From Mauremys mutica (lineage: Eukaryota; Chordata; Testudines; Geoemydidae), in assembly GCF_020497125.1 (NCBI RefSeq), contig NC_059082.1, forward strand, positions 65,612,948 through 65,676,947: a stretch of DNA of 64,000 bases, read 5' to 3'. The notes under the pieces are model-generated. The model was given only the letters and a program-made list of their open reading frames with translations, did no database searches and was not told where the DNA came from. Made by a program: the position numbers and the translations under genes. Positions 44,251 through 56,315 of this stretch are shown here, piece after piece (position 1 is the stretch's first letter; every line of letters begins with the position of its first letter).

Positions 44251-44547
44251 GCCCTGGTCTACACTAAGCTCGGGGGTCGAACTAGGGTACGCGAATTCAG
44301 CTACGTGAATAAAGTAGCTGAATTCGAACTACCCTAGTTCGACTTACTTACCCGTCCAGACGCCGCGGAAGCGAACTCCGCGGCTCGAAGGTCGACTCCG
44401 GCAACTCCTCCTGCCGCGGTGGAGTACCGGAGTTCGAACTAGCGCTTCCGGGGTTCGAACTATCGCGTCTAGATCAGACGCGATAGTTCGAACTCCGAGC
44501 AGTCGAACTCGCCGCATCGACCGTCGCGGTAAGTGTAAACGTGGCCT
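44251..44547. mobile_element. GTCTACACT-family MITE rich in TCGAA stems
   Basis: The ends GCCCTGGTCTACACTAAG and AAGTGTAAACGTGGCC are inverted relatives. Inside, GTCGAACTAGGGTACGCG with GAACTACCCTAGTTCGAC flank AATTCAGCTACGTG...GTAGCTGAATT, and TTCGAACTATCGCGTCTAG pairs with AGACGCGATAGTTCGAA. The high CpG density contrasts sharply with the AT-rich flanks. Confidence 0.87.
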
Positions 44548-46025
44548 AAGTTCTAGATAGAGCACATTTAATTCCCCTTCCTATTTCCTTTTTAAGATTC
44601 CCCTTGTTAAAGCTCCATATTCTATGGTACCTTATTGAGCTACAGTTTGAATCAAAGTATGAATGAACTTTCTTCATAGATGACTGCAAAGGGATTTATT
44701 CATCTGCAGAAAAGTATTTGCAGTCCTTTGCATCTATTGCTAATGTAAAGCTTGCTAATGAACTTTAACAGTATAATAGTTCAATGGATCTATTAAATGC
44801 AGTTATCAAAGCTGAGTATTTTAAACAAGACACAGTTTAAAAAAAATCAAGATTTGTAAAAGAAGAAAAATGGTTCCTGCATTTGTTATATTCACCCCTT
44901 AATGGTCAAAAGTCTATGAGTTAAATGTATTCTTAAGACACGGATAATTGCAGGTTTGTAGAAGTCTGAAGGGTTAACATGATAAAACATTTATTGTAAG
45001 CTTGTGCCATAATATAGATCTCCTTTTTGATATGGGGCTTTATTTTTGTCAGACAGTTTTTCCGTCTTCATTTAATGTGGTAAATTTTTAATTACTTCCT
45101 TTAAAGTCTGCCTTCCCCTAACCCGTCCCTCCTCGGACACATCGTCACAGTGGCCCTTTTATTTCAGAGAGGATTCTAACATGTGTAGGGCATTTATTTA
45201 GCAAGGTGAATTAAAAAAAGTTGGAATTTGGCCTAAGAGGAAAATCTCTATAGGGACTCTTTAGGATTTTTATCCATGCACTAAACTGATTTCCTTGCTC
45301 ATGTTTCTTGCTTGAGTGAACTTTGCTAAGGTCTAGCCAATATCATTGCAATGTCTCTCTTTATTAGAAAATATCAGGAGAAAAGGGTTCAAACATGATG
45401 GTTCAAACAACATGATAAAGTATTGTGAAAATAACACTTGTCAAAATGTTCAGGTTATTTTAAGGGATTAAAAAACAAATAATTACTTAATGCTTCAACC
45501 ATCGCAACTTGTTACACAGCAGCATGGGAACCAGAGCATCAGTGGGATTTCATGGTATTACTGCTTGAAATATTTGCCCAGAATCTCAAACCCACTCAGA
45601 CTGAACGTGGATTTGAAGTTTGATGTGTTTGTGAATATCAGCCCATGCTTATGACACATGCAATCAACACAAGCTCATGTTCACAGGACTGGGAAACCAG
45701 CAAACCTTACTTCCTCTGGACATTACAAGAAAAAGAAGGGGGCTCCACATTCTTATTGTGACAGGAGCATGCAGATCTCATAGAGATTTGGGCTGGTCAG
45801 ACCAGAAGGAGATGATACGCTTTCAACCTCTGTGAACCGCACTGCAGGGCTCATGCAGTCCTGACCCTTAGTGCATACATACTGTACCTGCTTATTGATT
45901 AAAAAACAGAATTAAGCCAAGCCTTTGTCCTTTGAGGTTCTGAGAGTGTTTCTTTGCGCATAGAGATTGATCTAGTTCCCAGTGAAGTCCACAGAGTCCA
46001 CACCTGTCAAATGAGAGGGAGTCAG
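44548..46025. other. No gene; AT-rich unassigned DNA
   Basis: No recognised element; frames very short. Confidence 0.5.
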
Positions 46026-46432
46026 ACTGGCCTTATTTATATAGCACCTGTCATGCAAGCATCTCGGAACATTTTATAACCATTAGACTTCACAATGCTC
46101 CTGTAAACAGTAGATGGGGGATTAGCATTAAGGGAGAGGTTTTTTGCAAAAGCCAGCTAATGATTAATAAAAGAGACAGTGGAGTCTGCCAGACCTCAGG
46201 TATACTTTAGGATTTCCACTTAGTTACGTTTTAAAATTAATCTCATATAGAATCTGGCCCTTTTTACTGCTTTTAATACTGGGCAGAAGGGTTGCATTCC
46301 CATTTTACAGCTGGAGAAACTGAGGCACAGAGTGTGCCTTGCACAAGATGTCATGAAAGGCAGTGGCAGTGTTAGGAATGGAACATAAAACTCCTGAACA
46401 CCAGTGCCATGTTGTAATCTCTTAACCATACT
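46026..46432 (-). mobile_element. Old tRNA-derived/CORE-type SINE, antisense
   Basis: CATTTTACAGCTGGAGAAAC then TGAGGCACAGAG near 46300-46332 is the antisense SINE core, followed by the decayed head (GTTGTAATCTCTTAACCATAC). The left part TTATATAGCACCTGTCATGC and CATCTCGGAACATTTTATAA resembles the SINE tail seen at 25840, with extra sequence between. It is strongly diverged. Confidence 0.6.
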
Positions 46433-48085
46433 TTTTCTTCATTCAAAATGAACTATTTAATAAAATAATCAAACAGCGCAGCTAATATAAACCAGGTGCT
46501 CTGTCTTGCCTCATATTCTTTGACTTACTGAGGTTGTCATTTCACCTGTTGAATCTCACCCTTCTATCAGAAATGAAATCAATCTGGTCTGAGAGCTCAC
46601 CTGTCATAGCTCAGGCTGGCATAGTAACACAGTGCCTGTCTCTGAATGAGACACTCATTTTTGCCAACTACACACCTGCTTTAAATTAGTCCCCCTACCT
46701 CCTATAATCATCAATCAGTACACATCTATTGTTAACATTTTTTAAGCATCTTTGCTTCTGGCTTCCTTACTTTAGAGAGTCCCTGGAACTGATAGGAAAG
46801 AGATCACTGCATTTTATGGAGTGTTGTTTCCAGCCCTGTTCTCTCTTTTGGTGGCAACACTGGGCATGGCTGTTGAGCCCTTCAGTAAAGCACTATTGTT
46901 TCAAAAACTCCTGCTGAAGAAAGGGAGGATTTGGGGCAGGGCAGGAACAAAAGAATTTTTGCTGGTCAGCAAGATGGACGAAAATAAGTTAGATTATTGT
47001 TTCCTTCCTTCATTCACAGATCTCATTCACACCAGTGCAGGTAAGATTTCTCACTATGTAATTTAAGTGGTGCCCAGAAGTAATGGTTTCATATGTTGGG
47101 TATTGCTGTTTCTGTCTGTAATACTTTCCTATGGGCAAACACACCCACCTTTCACAAAGCCATAATGATTAAGATGATGCAAGCACCCTATAATAATTTA
47201 TTTTCTTTTTGTAATTAATGATCTCCAATGGTATTGCTTGGCTTAATGAAGTAAACTATAGAGCACCAAGAGAGGTTATTGACAGAAAGCTGTAGAACCC
47301 TTTAACTCTGTAATAGATTGTGTTCCCTTTTTGGAGTAAACTATTAGGGATGCAGAATTTTAACTTCTCCCGACTGTGTAAGGGAAACACAATCCTGCAA
47401 GGGGTCAGGCCAAAATCCTGCAGTGATTTCACTGGCGAGAGAGAGAGTGTGTGTGTGCATGCACACATGCATGCATGCACACAAGGGTAACCCTGAACTC
47501 ACGGTTTCTAACATTAGGTCTCAGCTGTGCGGTTTTGCTACAATACAATATGTCCAAATAGAGTTCTTGGATATGCAATTAAGGAAGACTAGTAAAAATG
47601 TGGAGTCAATTGTTCACTCATATTTTAACAAAATATTTAACTTATCAGTTTTTTTAAAATGATAGCGCCAAAACTACAAAGGAATATATATGGAACAACC
47701 ACAACAAGTAGATGAATTTTACAATATCTGGATGAGGAAAAAAATAAATCAGAAATGATACTGCAGATGAGTTCTGTTGCATAATTACAGTAGGATCAAT
47801 GTTCCAAATATCAAGAATAATTTTCAAATCTCTAATAAATTCAGTACCTAAGATTTGTTCTAGTTAAAAATCCAGTAAGCAAGATTTTTTTTTAGAAATA
47901 TCATAATTAGTAACCTCAAAGGACTGATCCTTGGTAGAAAATGTCTTAAGATGTTTTGAAATAAAAAAAAAATTGGACCTCATTAAAGTCAAGAAAGGAT
48001 ATTTCATGATTGCAAAATAAGAAACTCCTGCAGGATAAAATATTGCTATTTGCACACTGCTCTTACTACTATCTGCTTTTAAAGA
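46433..48085. other. No gene; AT-rich DNA with one purine/TG microsatellite
   Basis: 47437-47483 holds a mixed (GA)n(GT)n(GCAT/CA)n tract. Otherwise no recognised feature. Confidence 0.5.
47437..47483. repeat. Compound (GA)n(GT)n(CATG)n microsatellite
   Basis: GAGAGAGAGAG, GTGTGTGTG, then alternating GCATGCAC/CATGCATGCAC, a run of alternating purine-pyrimidine able to adopt Z-DNA. Confidence 0.9.
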
Positions 48086-48240
48086 CAGAGCAAAATTTTC
48101 AGAAGTTCCAGATTTTTAAAGGTATAGGTGCCAAACTCCCTTTAAAAATCTGGATTTAACTGGCTAAGATACCTAAGTCTCATTTTCAAAAGTGACTATT
48201 GAGACAGGTTCTTAGGCACATAAGTCACCCTCTAAGTCTC
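48086..48240. repeat. Diverged foldback-type repeat
   Basis: CCAGATTTTTAAAGG and its near-mirror CCTTTAAAAATCTGG flank TATAGGTGCCAAACT (about 48107-48152), followed by AAGATACCTAAGTC and TTCTTAGGCACATAAGTC. The pattern is like the foldback at 11160. Confidence 0.6.
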
Positions 48241-50585
48241 AGATCCTAAAACTGGTACTCTATGTGGGCAAATCCCTGCCCATGGGGCAAAGTTTAGAGT
48301 TGTATTCATTAAATCTAGGTAAATATAATGCAATGGGCTATTTTGAACAAGCTAGAAACTTGAAAATTTTAATATTTGTATGCACCACTGACCATCTTAC
48401 AATACTACGCCCACACTTTCCTAATGCATATGATAACTGGTTTTACTTCAGACATCTGCTGTTGACAATTCTAGACCAAAGTTCTATTGTAGGAGCTGTT
48501 TTCCTGTTAATAGATTTGGTTTTCAGGACATTTCTCACTACTTTTTCTCTTTATGTCTACCTAACCTCTCTGAATAGGAGGCAGATGTATGAGACTCAGT
48601 CAATATCAAGTGATTCTGTGCTTAGCAGACCCATGTCAACTGCTGAGTCAGTGATGTGCCTCCATCTATATTTCAGGCTGATTTCTGGTGCTTAGGCCCA
48701 AAATCTCATAGATTTGGATACAATGGGGTAGATTTCAGTAACTGAACATTTTATCAGACGTGGAAGACTACCAAATTATGATCTGCAATCTCCTAGGCAG
48801 ATCTATACACACAAATAAGTTTCTTATTACAGTACATTCTATATTGAATAATGTAAATTTCCTGTTTGCTGGTCTCCCAAAAGCTGTGTTTCAAAGATAG
48901 CAATCTGTTTCTAAGATCACCTTGACCTGAAAGAAATACAATATAATGAAATAATATAGTAAAAATAAGTCAGGCACCCATCACAGAAATTAAACCTTTA
49001 AATGATCAGATCTACTGCAAATACAGCTCTTTTTAAGGTGCCTTACCACAGTAGCCTTGACATGAAAGACTGAAGTTTCTATTGCTATGGCCAGGCAAAT
49101 TAATTAATTTTAAGCTGTTCTCCTGGTAGCTGTGGGAGGAGGGGGGAGGGGGTGGAGTTTATAAACCAACTATGGGACCTTCAAATATTTCATATCATTC
49201 TGAGATCATCACCTGAAAATGATACTGCTAGTACCTATTACAGTGTAAAGCCCTGCTTCTGGAAAGCATTTAAACATGCTTGGGTGATTTCCTGACTATG
49301 AATGGACTTAAGTGCTTTCCTGCATCAGGGCCTAAGAAAGTTGACTGCCTGACAATGGGTGCATGAAAGTATGAGTGTTATGAGGTGTCCTGCTAGCATT
49401 ATTCCTTTGAAGGCAACTTCTGTCCTTCCTATAACTTTGCCACTTATTTTTTAAGACTCCTTCTGATTATTTCTAAAACCATAAAGCATAACTGCTTCTG
49501 CTTAGCATCTTATCTCAAGTTTTACTGTATGAATTAACCTTTTTGTAAATTAATTCTGATCTTTTAGCAGTTCCAAAACATAGCTTACATTTGATCAGCA
49601 AGACCACAATTTTCTGAACTTTAAAACAGCTTGCTGATAGCTTCTCAGTGCCAAGGCAGTGAATCCATGCAGGACCCATGGGACATCATAAATACAAGTG
49701 TTTATCATTTGAAATGGGCTGGAGAGCCATTTTCCTTATTGTTCCTGTACGTGATCTATGATGCATGCCCAGAAAGAGTTTAAAAACGAGTTTCCATTTT
49801 GTTATACAGTTGTGAGGGAAAGGTGACAGCTGGACACCAATTCTACTTGTAGTTTGGAAAGCTCATCAAATGACTCTGTTTGTTTAGTAAATTCAGCATA
49901 ATTTTCTTGTCTGTATTACCCTAAACTCAGAATGTGGGAATCAGAGACAGTACCAAGCACTTCTAATTTACTTCAGCTATTTAGAGCATGAACGTTCTAG
50001 GTTCTTTTTGTCTGAGGCAGCAGAGTGGAGACAGGGGTAACGCCACATGTGGCCTTTCTTAACAGGAACAGAAACAATGGGGGGTTTGTTTCTTGATTTG
50101 GCTCAATTTTTTTTGTCCAAAGGAAAGTATTGCCACTCACCTCTTTTCTTTCAACTAAGTTTCTTGAATGGTTTATTTTGATTCAGTCTAACATTGAACA
50201 CAGTGAGTTTAGGCAGAAAGATAAGTTATCTTGCTAATTAAATGACAGATATGGAGATATGAGACATAATTTCATATCACAAAGTCTCTGGTTAAAATCA
50301 GCTTGCTTCATTCTTTACTTCTCAGCATTCAGCTCGGACTTGCTTGTTCGATTTATGTTACTTGCATGTTGCATAGTCTGTTTTTTCAGATGTTTAGAGA
50401 CAAATGGAATGCTGCACTGTGTGGACTATAAGAGAGATTGAATGTTAATATCCAGCACTGGGAGTACTGGCCCAATCCTGCACACAAAAAAAAGTCAATG
50501 AGAGCTTTGCCATTCACTTCAATGGGGCCAAGATTTCATGCACAATGTATAGCAGAGTTCATTTTAGCTAGAAAAATATATTGCT
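48241..50585. other. No gene; AT-rich unassigned DNA
   Basis: The 143-codon frame at 48264-48695 begins MGKSLPMGQSLELYSLNLGK. It has no family resemblance that I can see and no coding context, so it is not annotated as a gene. 50470-50540 carries dispersed CACTTCAATGGGGCC phrases. Confidence 0.45.
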
Positions 50586-50640
50586 TATAGAATCACAGAG
50601 ATTTATTGGGACATTGAAGGTACCAACTCGAGCATACACA
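50586..50640 (-). mobile_element. Possible CR1 3'-end remnant
   Basis: TTATAGAATCACAGAGATTT then GGACATTGAAGG resembles a highly decayed antisense CR1 terminus. Short and tentative. Confidence 0.3.
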
Positions 50641-51240
50641 CATGCAGGACTGAACTTCTTGCTAATCCCTCAGGTCAGATCAACAACATAATAATGTACA
50701 AGCATTAAGATAAGGATATGGCCCCATCTACTAGAGGAGGTGCTGTCTACACTAATCATTACAACTTTCCCCCTGCTAGTTAAATAAGAATTTAAATAAC
50801 TCCTAGGAATCTAGGCAGTCTGTCATCCACACAGTTTTCCATGTCCATCTGTCCACTTGAAGCCTAGAGTCAGTCATGGACAACTCACTCATAGTTGGAC
50901 CTACATTATCAGTGAATGCAGGATGCATGTCCTCTAGTTCAAGCCTATCTGTTGTGGTAGACTGTCCGTTGAAAATGGCAGTGTGGTGAGGTCTCAAGAA
51001 CACCCTGGCAATTCCTTCACCAGAGCTGGTCTCCTACCTTGAGTCACAAGAACTTGCCAGGACACCTCCACATCCTTTTCTGCATTTCTCTGGCATTCCC
51101 ATTTCCTTTTTTTTCAGTGAATCTGTGCACCAGTTCTCAATGCAATACAAAGGGGTGAGCTCTTTCTTTTTGCATCAGCAAGACTAAGTTGTTTAGATTT
51201 TTTTATCACTGTGTAAGGTCCCCTCCAAAAAGGAGTATGA

Positions 51241-51545
51241 TTTTTCCAGGGACTCAGGTGAGGCTGACTGGCCTGTAGTTCCACAGATGCTCCTCCTTCC
51301 CTTTTTTAAAAAATGGGCACTACATTAGCCTTTTTCCAGTCATCTGGGACCTCCCCCGATCGCCATGAGTTTTCAAAAATAATGGCCAATGGTTCTGCAA
51401 TTACATCCCTCAACTCCTTTAGCACCCTTGGATGCAGCGCATCCGGCCCCATGGATTTGTGCTTATCCAGCTTTTCTAAATAGTCCTGAACCATATTTGT
51501 TTTTGTTAATATGCTAATGTGAAAAGACTGACACAAAAGTGGAGA
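51241..51545 (-). mobile_element. CR1-type LINE, N-terminal RT fragment
   Basis: The minus frame at 51306-51536 reads MVQDYLEKLDKHKSMGPDAL, HPRVLKELRDVIAEPLAIIF and ENSWRSGEVPDDWKKANVVP, the block at the start of the CR1 reverse transcriptase. It is open for 76 codons with CR1-like sequence extending a little on both sides. The rest of the RT and the 3' tail are missing on the left, so this is an internal fragment rather than a simple 5' truncation. Confidence 0.9.
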
Positions 51546-52378
51546 GGGTTAGGCTGCCTAGAAATTGACGTTTGGTTGAGGAGCGGCAGTCAGCTACTGT
51601 AGGTCTTGTTCAGAGTTGGTTCAAAAAGACATCATGAAGTACAGGGAGTAATGTACCTACAGCCTGTGATCCTGCAATGAGTTGTTTGTTATTTGTATTG
51701 CAGTAATGCCTGTGTGGGTCCCATTCGTCCTTCTTGTAGCCACTATACAAACAAAATGAAAGTGTGAGCTGATGTCAGTGAAGCTCCATGTGCATGCAGG
51801 TCCTTCCCATGTGGAGTTCTCTGCAGGACTGAGGTTTCTGTCTGCTTTGAGGGAGCTGCAAAGCATTCCTTCGTGGCTGACAGCAATTCACATTCTACAA
51901 GGCCCAATCTGCATCATAAAAGTAAAACTTAAACGTTTTTAAAAGATTAGCGAGCAAGTGGCCCTGGGTGGGCCCAGCACTGTGTACAGTATTTTTCTTT
52001 GCTGTTCGGCATCACTGGAAAAGAAAGTTGTTCCTTCCACACACTGCAAAAGGAATAGGGAATGAAGTGGAATTGATAGTTATGGATCCAGTTGGATAAC
52101 AAGGAAGGTGCTGCTGCTATTTGTTTGTACTCTATTGTACTAGTGTCCTCAGATGGTAAACCTGAAGAGATAGGGATTTTATCATTGTTTTAATCTAGCC
52201 CACCCACTGTACAGCACCATACAGTTAGTGTATGATTGGGTAGTACTGCATACTGGTCAGTCCTCCCCCTCACGTGGCATGGCTCTCAGTAGTCTGATAC
52301 ACAAAGCCTGAGGAGATACTGGGAGAGAGGAAAGGGATAAGGGATCCTGAGAAGAAGTAGCACTTAGAGTGAATTCTG
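51546..52378. other. No gene; unassigned DNA
   Basis: No recognised element or supported frame. Confidence 0.5.
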
Positions 52379-53035
52379 TTACTTTATCTTTAAGGACCTG
52401 GAGCCTTGCAGAGAGGGTGGGGAGGGCTCCCCTCTCACCCAGACAATGAGAGAGCTGAGTGAAGGGCCAGCATAAATGCTGCCTCCTGTTTCATAGCAGG
52501 GCAGATACCTAGATGGTGCAGGGAGCAAGAAGGCTCCTGCAGGGCCCAGAGTTAGCAGGGAGCAGATACCACCAGGAGAAGGCTGAAAAGCCCTCTGAGC
52601 CTGAGGACTAAGTGAGGTCAGCTGAGGGAGATAACAGCTCTCTTCCTGGAGCTTGGTTGCAATTTGACTTCTGGTAAGGGGAGGGATATCATTTGTGTAA
52701 ACTACCCAAGTTCCAGGAGGAGAGCTGAGACTCATGCCATAAGGAGAGAGAGAGAGTCTGAGAGAGAACCCTGAGGGGACTGGGAACAGAGCTTCAAGGG
52801 CAGGCTTTGGAGGAACCCTGAAAGCCAGAAGCACCTTTTTTTTTTATTTCGGACTTATTGTTATGGCCCCCTTTTTATGAGGTTTTGTAATAAACAAGCC
52901 CTAAGGAGGGTATTATTGTCAAGCATCAAGAATGTCTGAAATGATGTTACTGGCTTCCTGAGACGGGAAACTGAGGCAGGGAGTATTTGCAGTGCCACAC
53001 TAACTCTGCAGGGCAGGCACACCCTATGACATGGT
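52379..53035 (+). mobile_element. Possible LTR fragment, plus strand
   Basis: A purine-rich stretch with GAGAGAGAGAGTCTGAGAGAG is followed by ATTTCGGACTTATTG, GGTTTTGTAATAAACAAGCC (AATAAA near 52890) and GGGAAACTGAGGCAGGGAG, a layout like the R/U5 part of turtle LTRs as I recall them. Boundaries and target duplication were not found. The 151-codon minus frame over it is an antisense artefact. Confidence 0.35.
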
Positions 53036-55969
53036 GCTGTATAAAGAACTTCAAAAATAGCTACTTTTGCACACGGATCTTGTAAATAAATTTGCACTTC
53101 TGCACATCCATATTTGTCCATCCATTTATATTATGCTCCTCTCTTTAGTATCTGAGTATTTTTCAGAAATTGACTATTCCAGCAGCTCAGCTAAATATAG
53201 GGAGTGTTTAATATGTTCCCTCTTTCCCTGGAAGAGGGATTTTTTAAAAATTTAATTTTCATTGCTTACCATTCTTGGAAAGCTGTAGCAAAGTGATGGG
53301 TCTTGGATTTTGTCCTGAAGGCAGTAAAGTTTGTGTCCACTTTCAGTCCTCATGGGAGAATCCCACAGCTATAGGCAAATGTAATTTACGTGGAAAGGTA
53401 TTCTAGTGAACTGTCTTTAATATCTTTTTTCCCCCGCCTGTATAAAGTGAGAGAGTCTCATGAGTCATATTTTAAAAAAATTGGTTCAAAAGCTAAAACA
53501 GACTTGAGATATTTAAGACAATGAAAATCAAAACAATGCTCTGCATTGGCAGTCCTGCAAGACTGCCTTATAATGATTATCTTAAAAGATAGAAATAAAC
53601 AACCAGAAAGTAAATGATCCTTTTATTTCCTTTCAGGGTTTTGTGGATTCATTATTTGTCAACATCCTGTCTCCCAATATGAATGTGAAGACCAGTGAGA
53701 CCAAACTACTGAATTACTGACACCAGTGAATGGACAAAATCAGAGTTTGGTCCAAGCTCTCATCAAGTGTTTGATCTGGATCTGGCAAGCTTTCAGGATT
53801 TGGCTGTACAATCCACTAAAATGAATGTTTGTCTGAGATTATCCTACAGGATGTGTCTCATGGTTACAGGATGAGCTGCGGTTTACATCCTCTTGCAGCC
53901 CCTGTCCAGTGCATCCTCTTGCAGCCCCTCTCTCCAGTGTGGAACCATATGGTCCTACTGCTTTTAAACAAGGGATGTGCATCCCAATCTACTGCTTGTG
54001 AAAAAATGACAAGCCCAATTTATTCTGTGCCTACAAGACCTTTTCCCTCCAGGAGCCTGTGACCGGCGGCTGAGTATTGACTCAAAACAGCTTCTTCAAC
54101 ACAAAGGTGCACCCAAAGGTACGTAACATTCCGAGAAGGAAGTTAGAACAACAAAAGGCCTACACAGTGAGTCTTACCTCAACTTTATCTTTTCCTTGCA
54201 AGTTTTGATACGGTCTGCTCAGCCTGGACACTCCTACTTCTGGGCAGGAAGAGACCGACAACCCCTACAGCATTCTTTGACTCTCCTGCAGCATCTTCCT
54301 CCACTCAGCAACTTCTGCCCGCTTACCCCCGCCCTTCCTTTCTAGGCAGGGGTTTTTAATGGTTTAGTTTTCTTGATCTTAGGCGTGGGAAAGATAAACC
54401 TAATAGCCTTTCTTCGGCCATGCTGATGAGTCTTTTCCAATTAATAGCTCCCCCATTTTCTCTTAAAGCCCCTCGATACTTCTAGGGAAAGTATCTTCTC
54501 TCTCTAATTGTTTTGTTTACTACTTAGTTTTCTTTCACAGACTCATTTGATTTAATTCTGTGATCACACAAAATGATAGACAGGTAAACTGCCACATACA
54601 GCATAGCCATACATTTTTAATACAGATATCTCTCCACAACATGCATACAATCTTCTTTGGGCAATCATTGGTCTTGAGACCAAAGGGATGTTCCTTGCTA
54701 TACCCAAAGGTAGCTTTTCCTGTCTCTAATATATTTTAAATGTGTGAATAATAGTGCTCCTTAAACATAAGGCAGACCGACACTGGAACTCGGTTGCCAA
54801 AATATATCTTATGAAAGGGCAGGATAACTAAATGCATTAAGCACATGACTACTGGTCAGGAGCATTTTTATGTTCTAATGGGCTCATATTCACCAAGCTA
54901 AAATCAATGGGAGTTGAGTGTCTCAACACCTTGTGGGCTTGGACTGTTAGGCCATGTAGTCCAAGTCTAAACCTATATTGAAGAGTGAGAACTTCCCTTA
55001 AAACCCTGATCAGATTTCTAGCCCTTGGGTCTCAGACTATGTGCCTGCTAACACCCTCTGCACAGCAGGTGGTTGAGGAGAGGCGGGGAATAGGTGGAGC
55101 CTTGACTCCACCCCCTCCTACATGTTAGCCCGCACAGCTGAACTGCCTTGGGGAGTATCAGAATTTTCTACTAGTCTAGATCAGCAACAAATTAGTACGC
55201 TCTCACACCTACTTGGAGCAAGGAGGAAGCCTAGCATAAAAAACTGTGACTTGTGTGTATCTGAGTCATGTTGTCTCCAAGAGTGATACAGCTTACAAAC
55301 CACCCTTTGTTCAGGGCAGTGCTTAAAGGCACAGTCTAGCCCATAGCTTCTTCCAAACTATTTAATCCTTCCTGTCTCTCCCAAAAACCTCTGTTAAAAA
55401 AAGAGTGTTCTGTAGCAACTTATTAGAATCAGGTATGAGAAGGGTAGCACAGTTTTCATTGAAAAGAAACCTTTCTCTCCAGCATTTTAAACTCTGAGAT
55501 TCTTTTGCCACAGCATAGTTAAAAATGCTCTTATTTTCTGCATGGAGAATAATAATCAAATTCTCCAACTTCCATCAGAACATGTGCATGAATGCTGGCA
55601 TATCTAACGTTTGACACATTTTGTCATAAACAAGGTAGCAGATGTTACCTTATCCACATATATTCAGTAGACAGCATATTTTTTTAATTTCCATTTATAA
55701 TGTTAACTCTTTAAGTTATGCTACTAACACATACTAAGAGGGTCTAAGTGCTAATATTCTATACTTAATGTTACTTTGTAGTTTGTATTGGATCTGATGC
55801 TGTGGGGGACACTAGTTTCTTAACTAGGAAAAATGTCATTGAATTATTGCTTTCCTAGACTATGCTTAATATGTACAGAAATGAGATTTTACTTGGCAGA
55901 AGTCACAAAACTGGATGTTTATTACCAAAAAGAAGGAAAATAACCTAACCGGGGATGAGCTGATATGGA
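53036..55969. other. No gene supported; unassigned DNA
   Basis: Contains a possible splice acceptor at 53617-53636 followed by a 27-codon frame (discussed as a finding) and, at about 54050-54660, moderately GC-rich sequence of unknown origin that might be an old LTR. Otherwise AT-rich and featureless. Confidence 0.45.
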
Positions 55970-56315
55970 TTAGGTGCTTCTGTGAGACAGGGCACTAATC
56001 ATTAATTCCTGGAGAGCTGGGTTAAAGTCTGATTTAGGTCACAAGTGAGATGAGGAGTCTGTTGGTCTCAGCCTAGAGTTCTGGCCTTCAAACTGCAAGC
56101 TGCTCAATATGGGTGAATTCCCGCTTCCCTGAGGAACTCCATTGAAACCAATTAGGAGTCCATCCACATGGAGCAGTTGGCAGGATTAATGCCATAGACA
56201 TAAAGTTCTAGGCTGAGACTGCCTAATTCATTTAATTTGTGACCTAAATCAGACTTTAAATCAGGTCTTCAGGGATTAATGATTAGTACACAGTCTCAGT
56301 GAGTCACCTGATCCA
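55970..56315. mobile_element. Foldback element with about 100-bp inverted arms
   Basis: The left arm (about 55980-56085: CACTAATCATTAATTCCTGG, AAAGTCTGATTTAGGTCACA, TCTCAGCCTAGAGTTCT) and right arm (about 56200-56310) are inverted copies with moderate divergence, separated by about 110 bp. The left arm has GGGTTAAAGTCTGATTTAGG, which could be a decayed tRNA B box, so it may be another tRNA-like dyad. Target duplication unresolved. Confidence 0.78.

Noticed and set aside
48264..48695. 143-codon plus-strand frame
   Set aside because: No recognisable domain and no conserved context; chance-length frame in a 64-kb AT-rich window. It would merit a protein search but is not supported by sequence alone.
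52379..52834. 151-codon minus-strand frame
   Set aside because: Antisense to a purine-rich stretch that looks like LTR material; composition Ser/Leu/Pro-rich.
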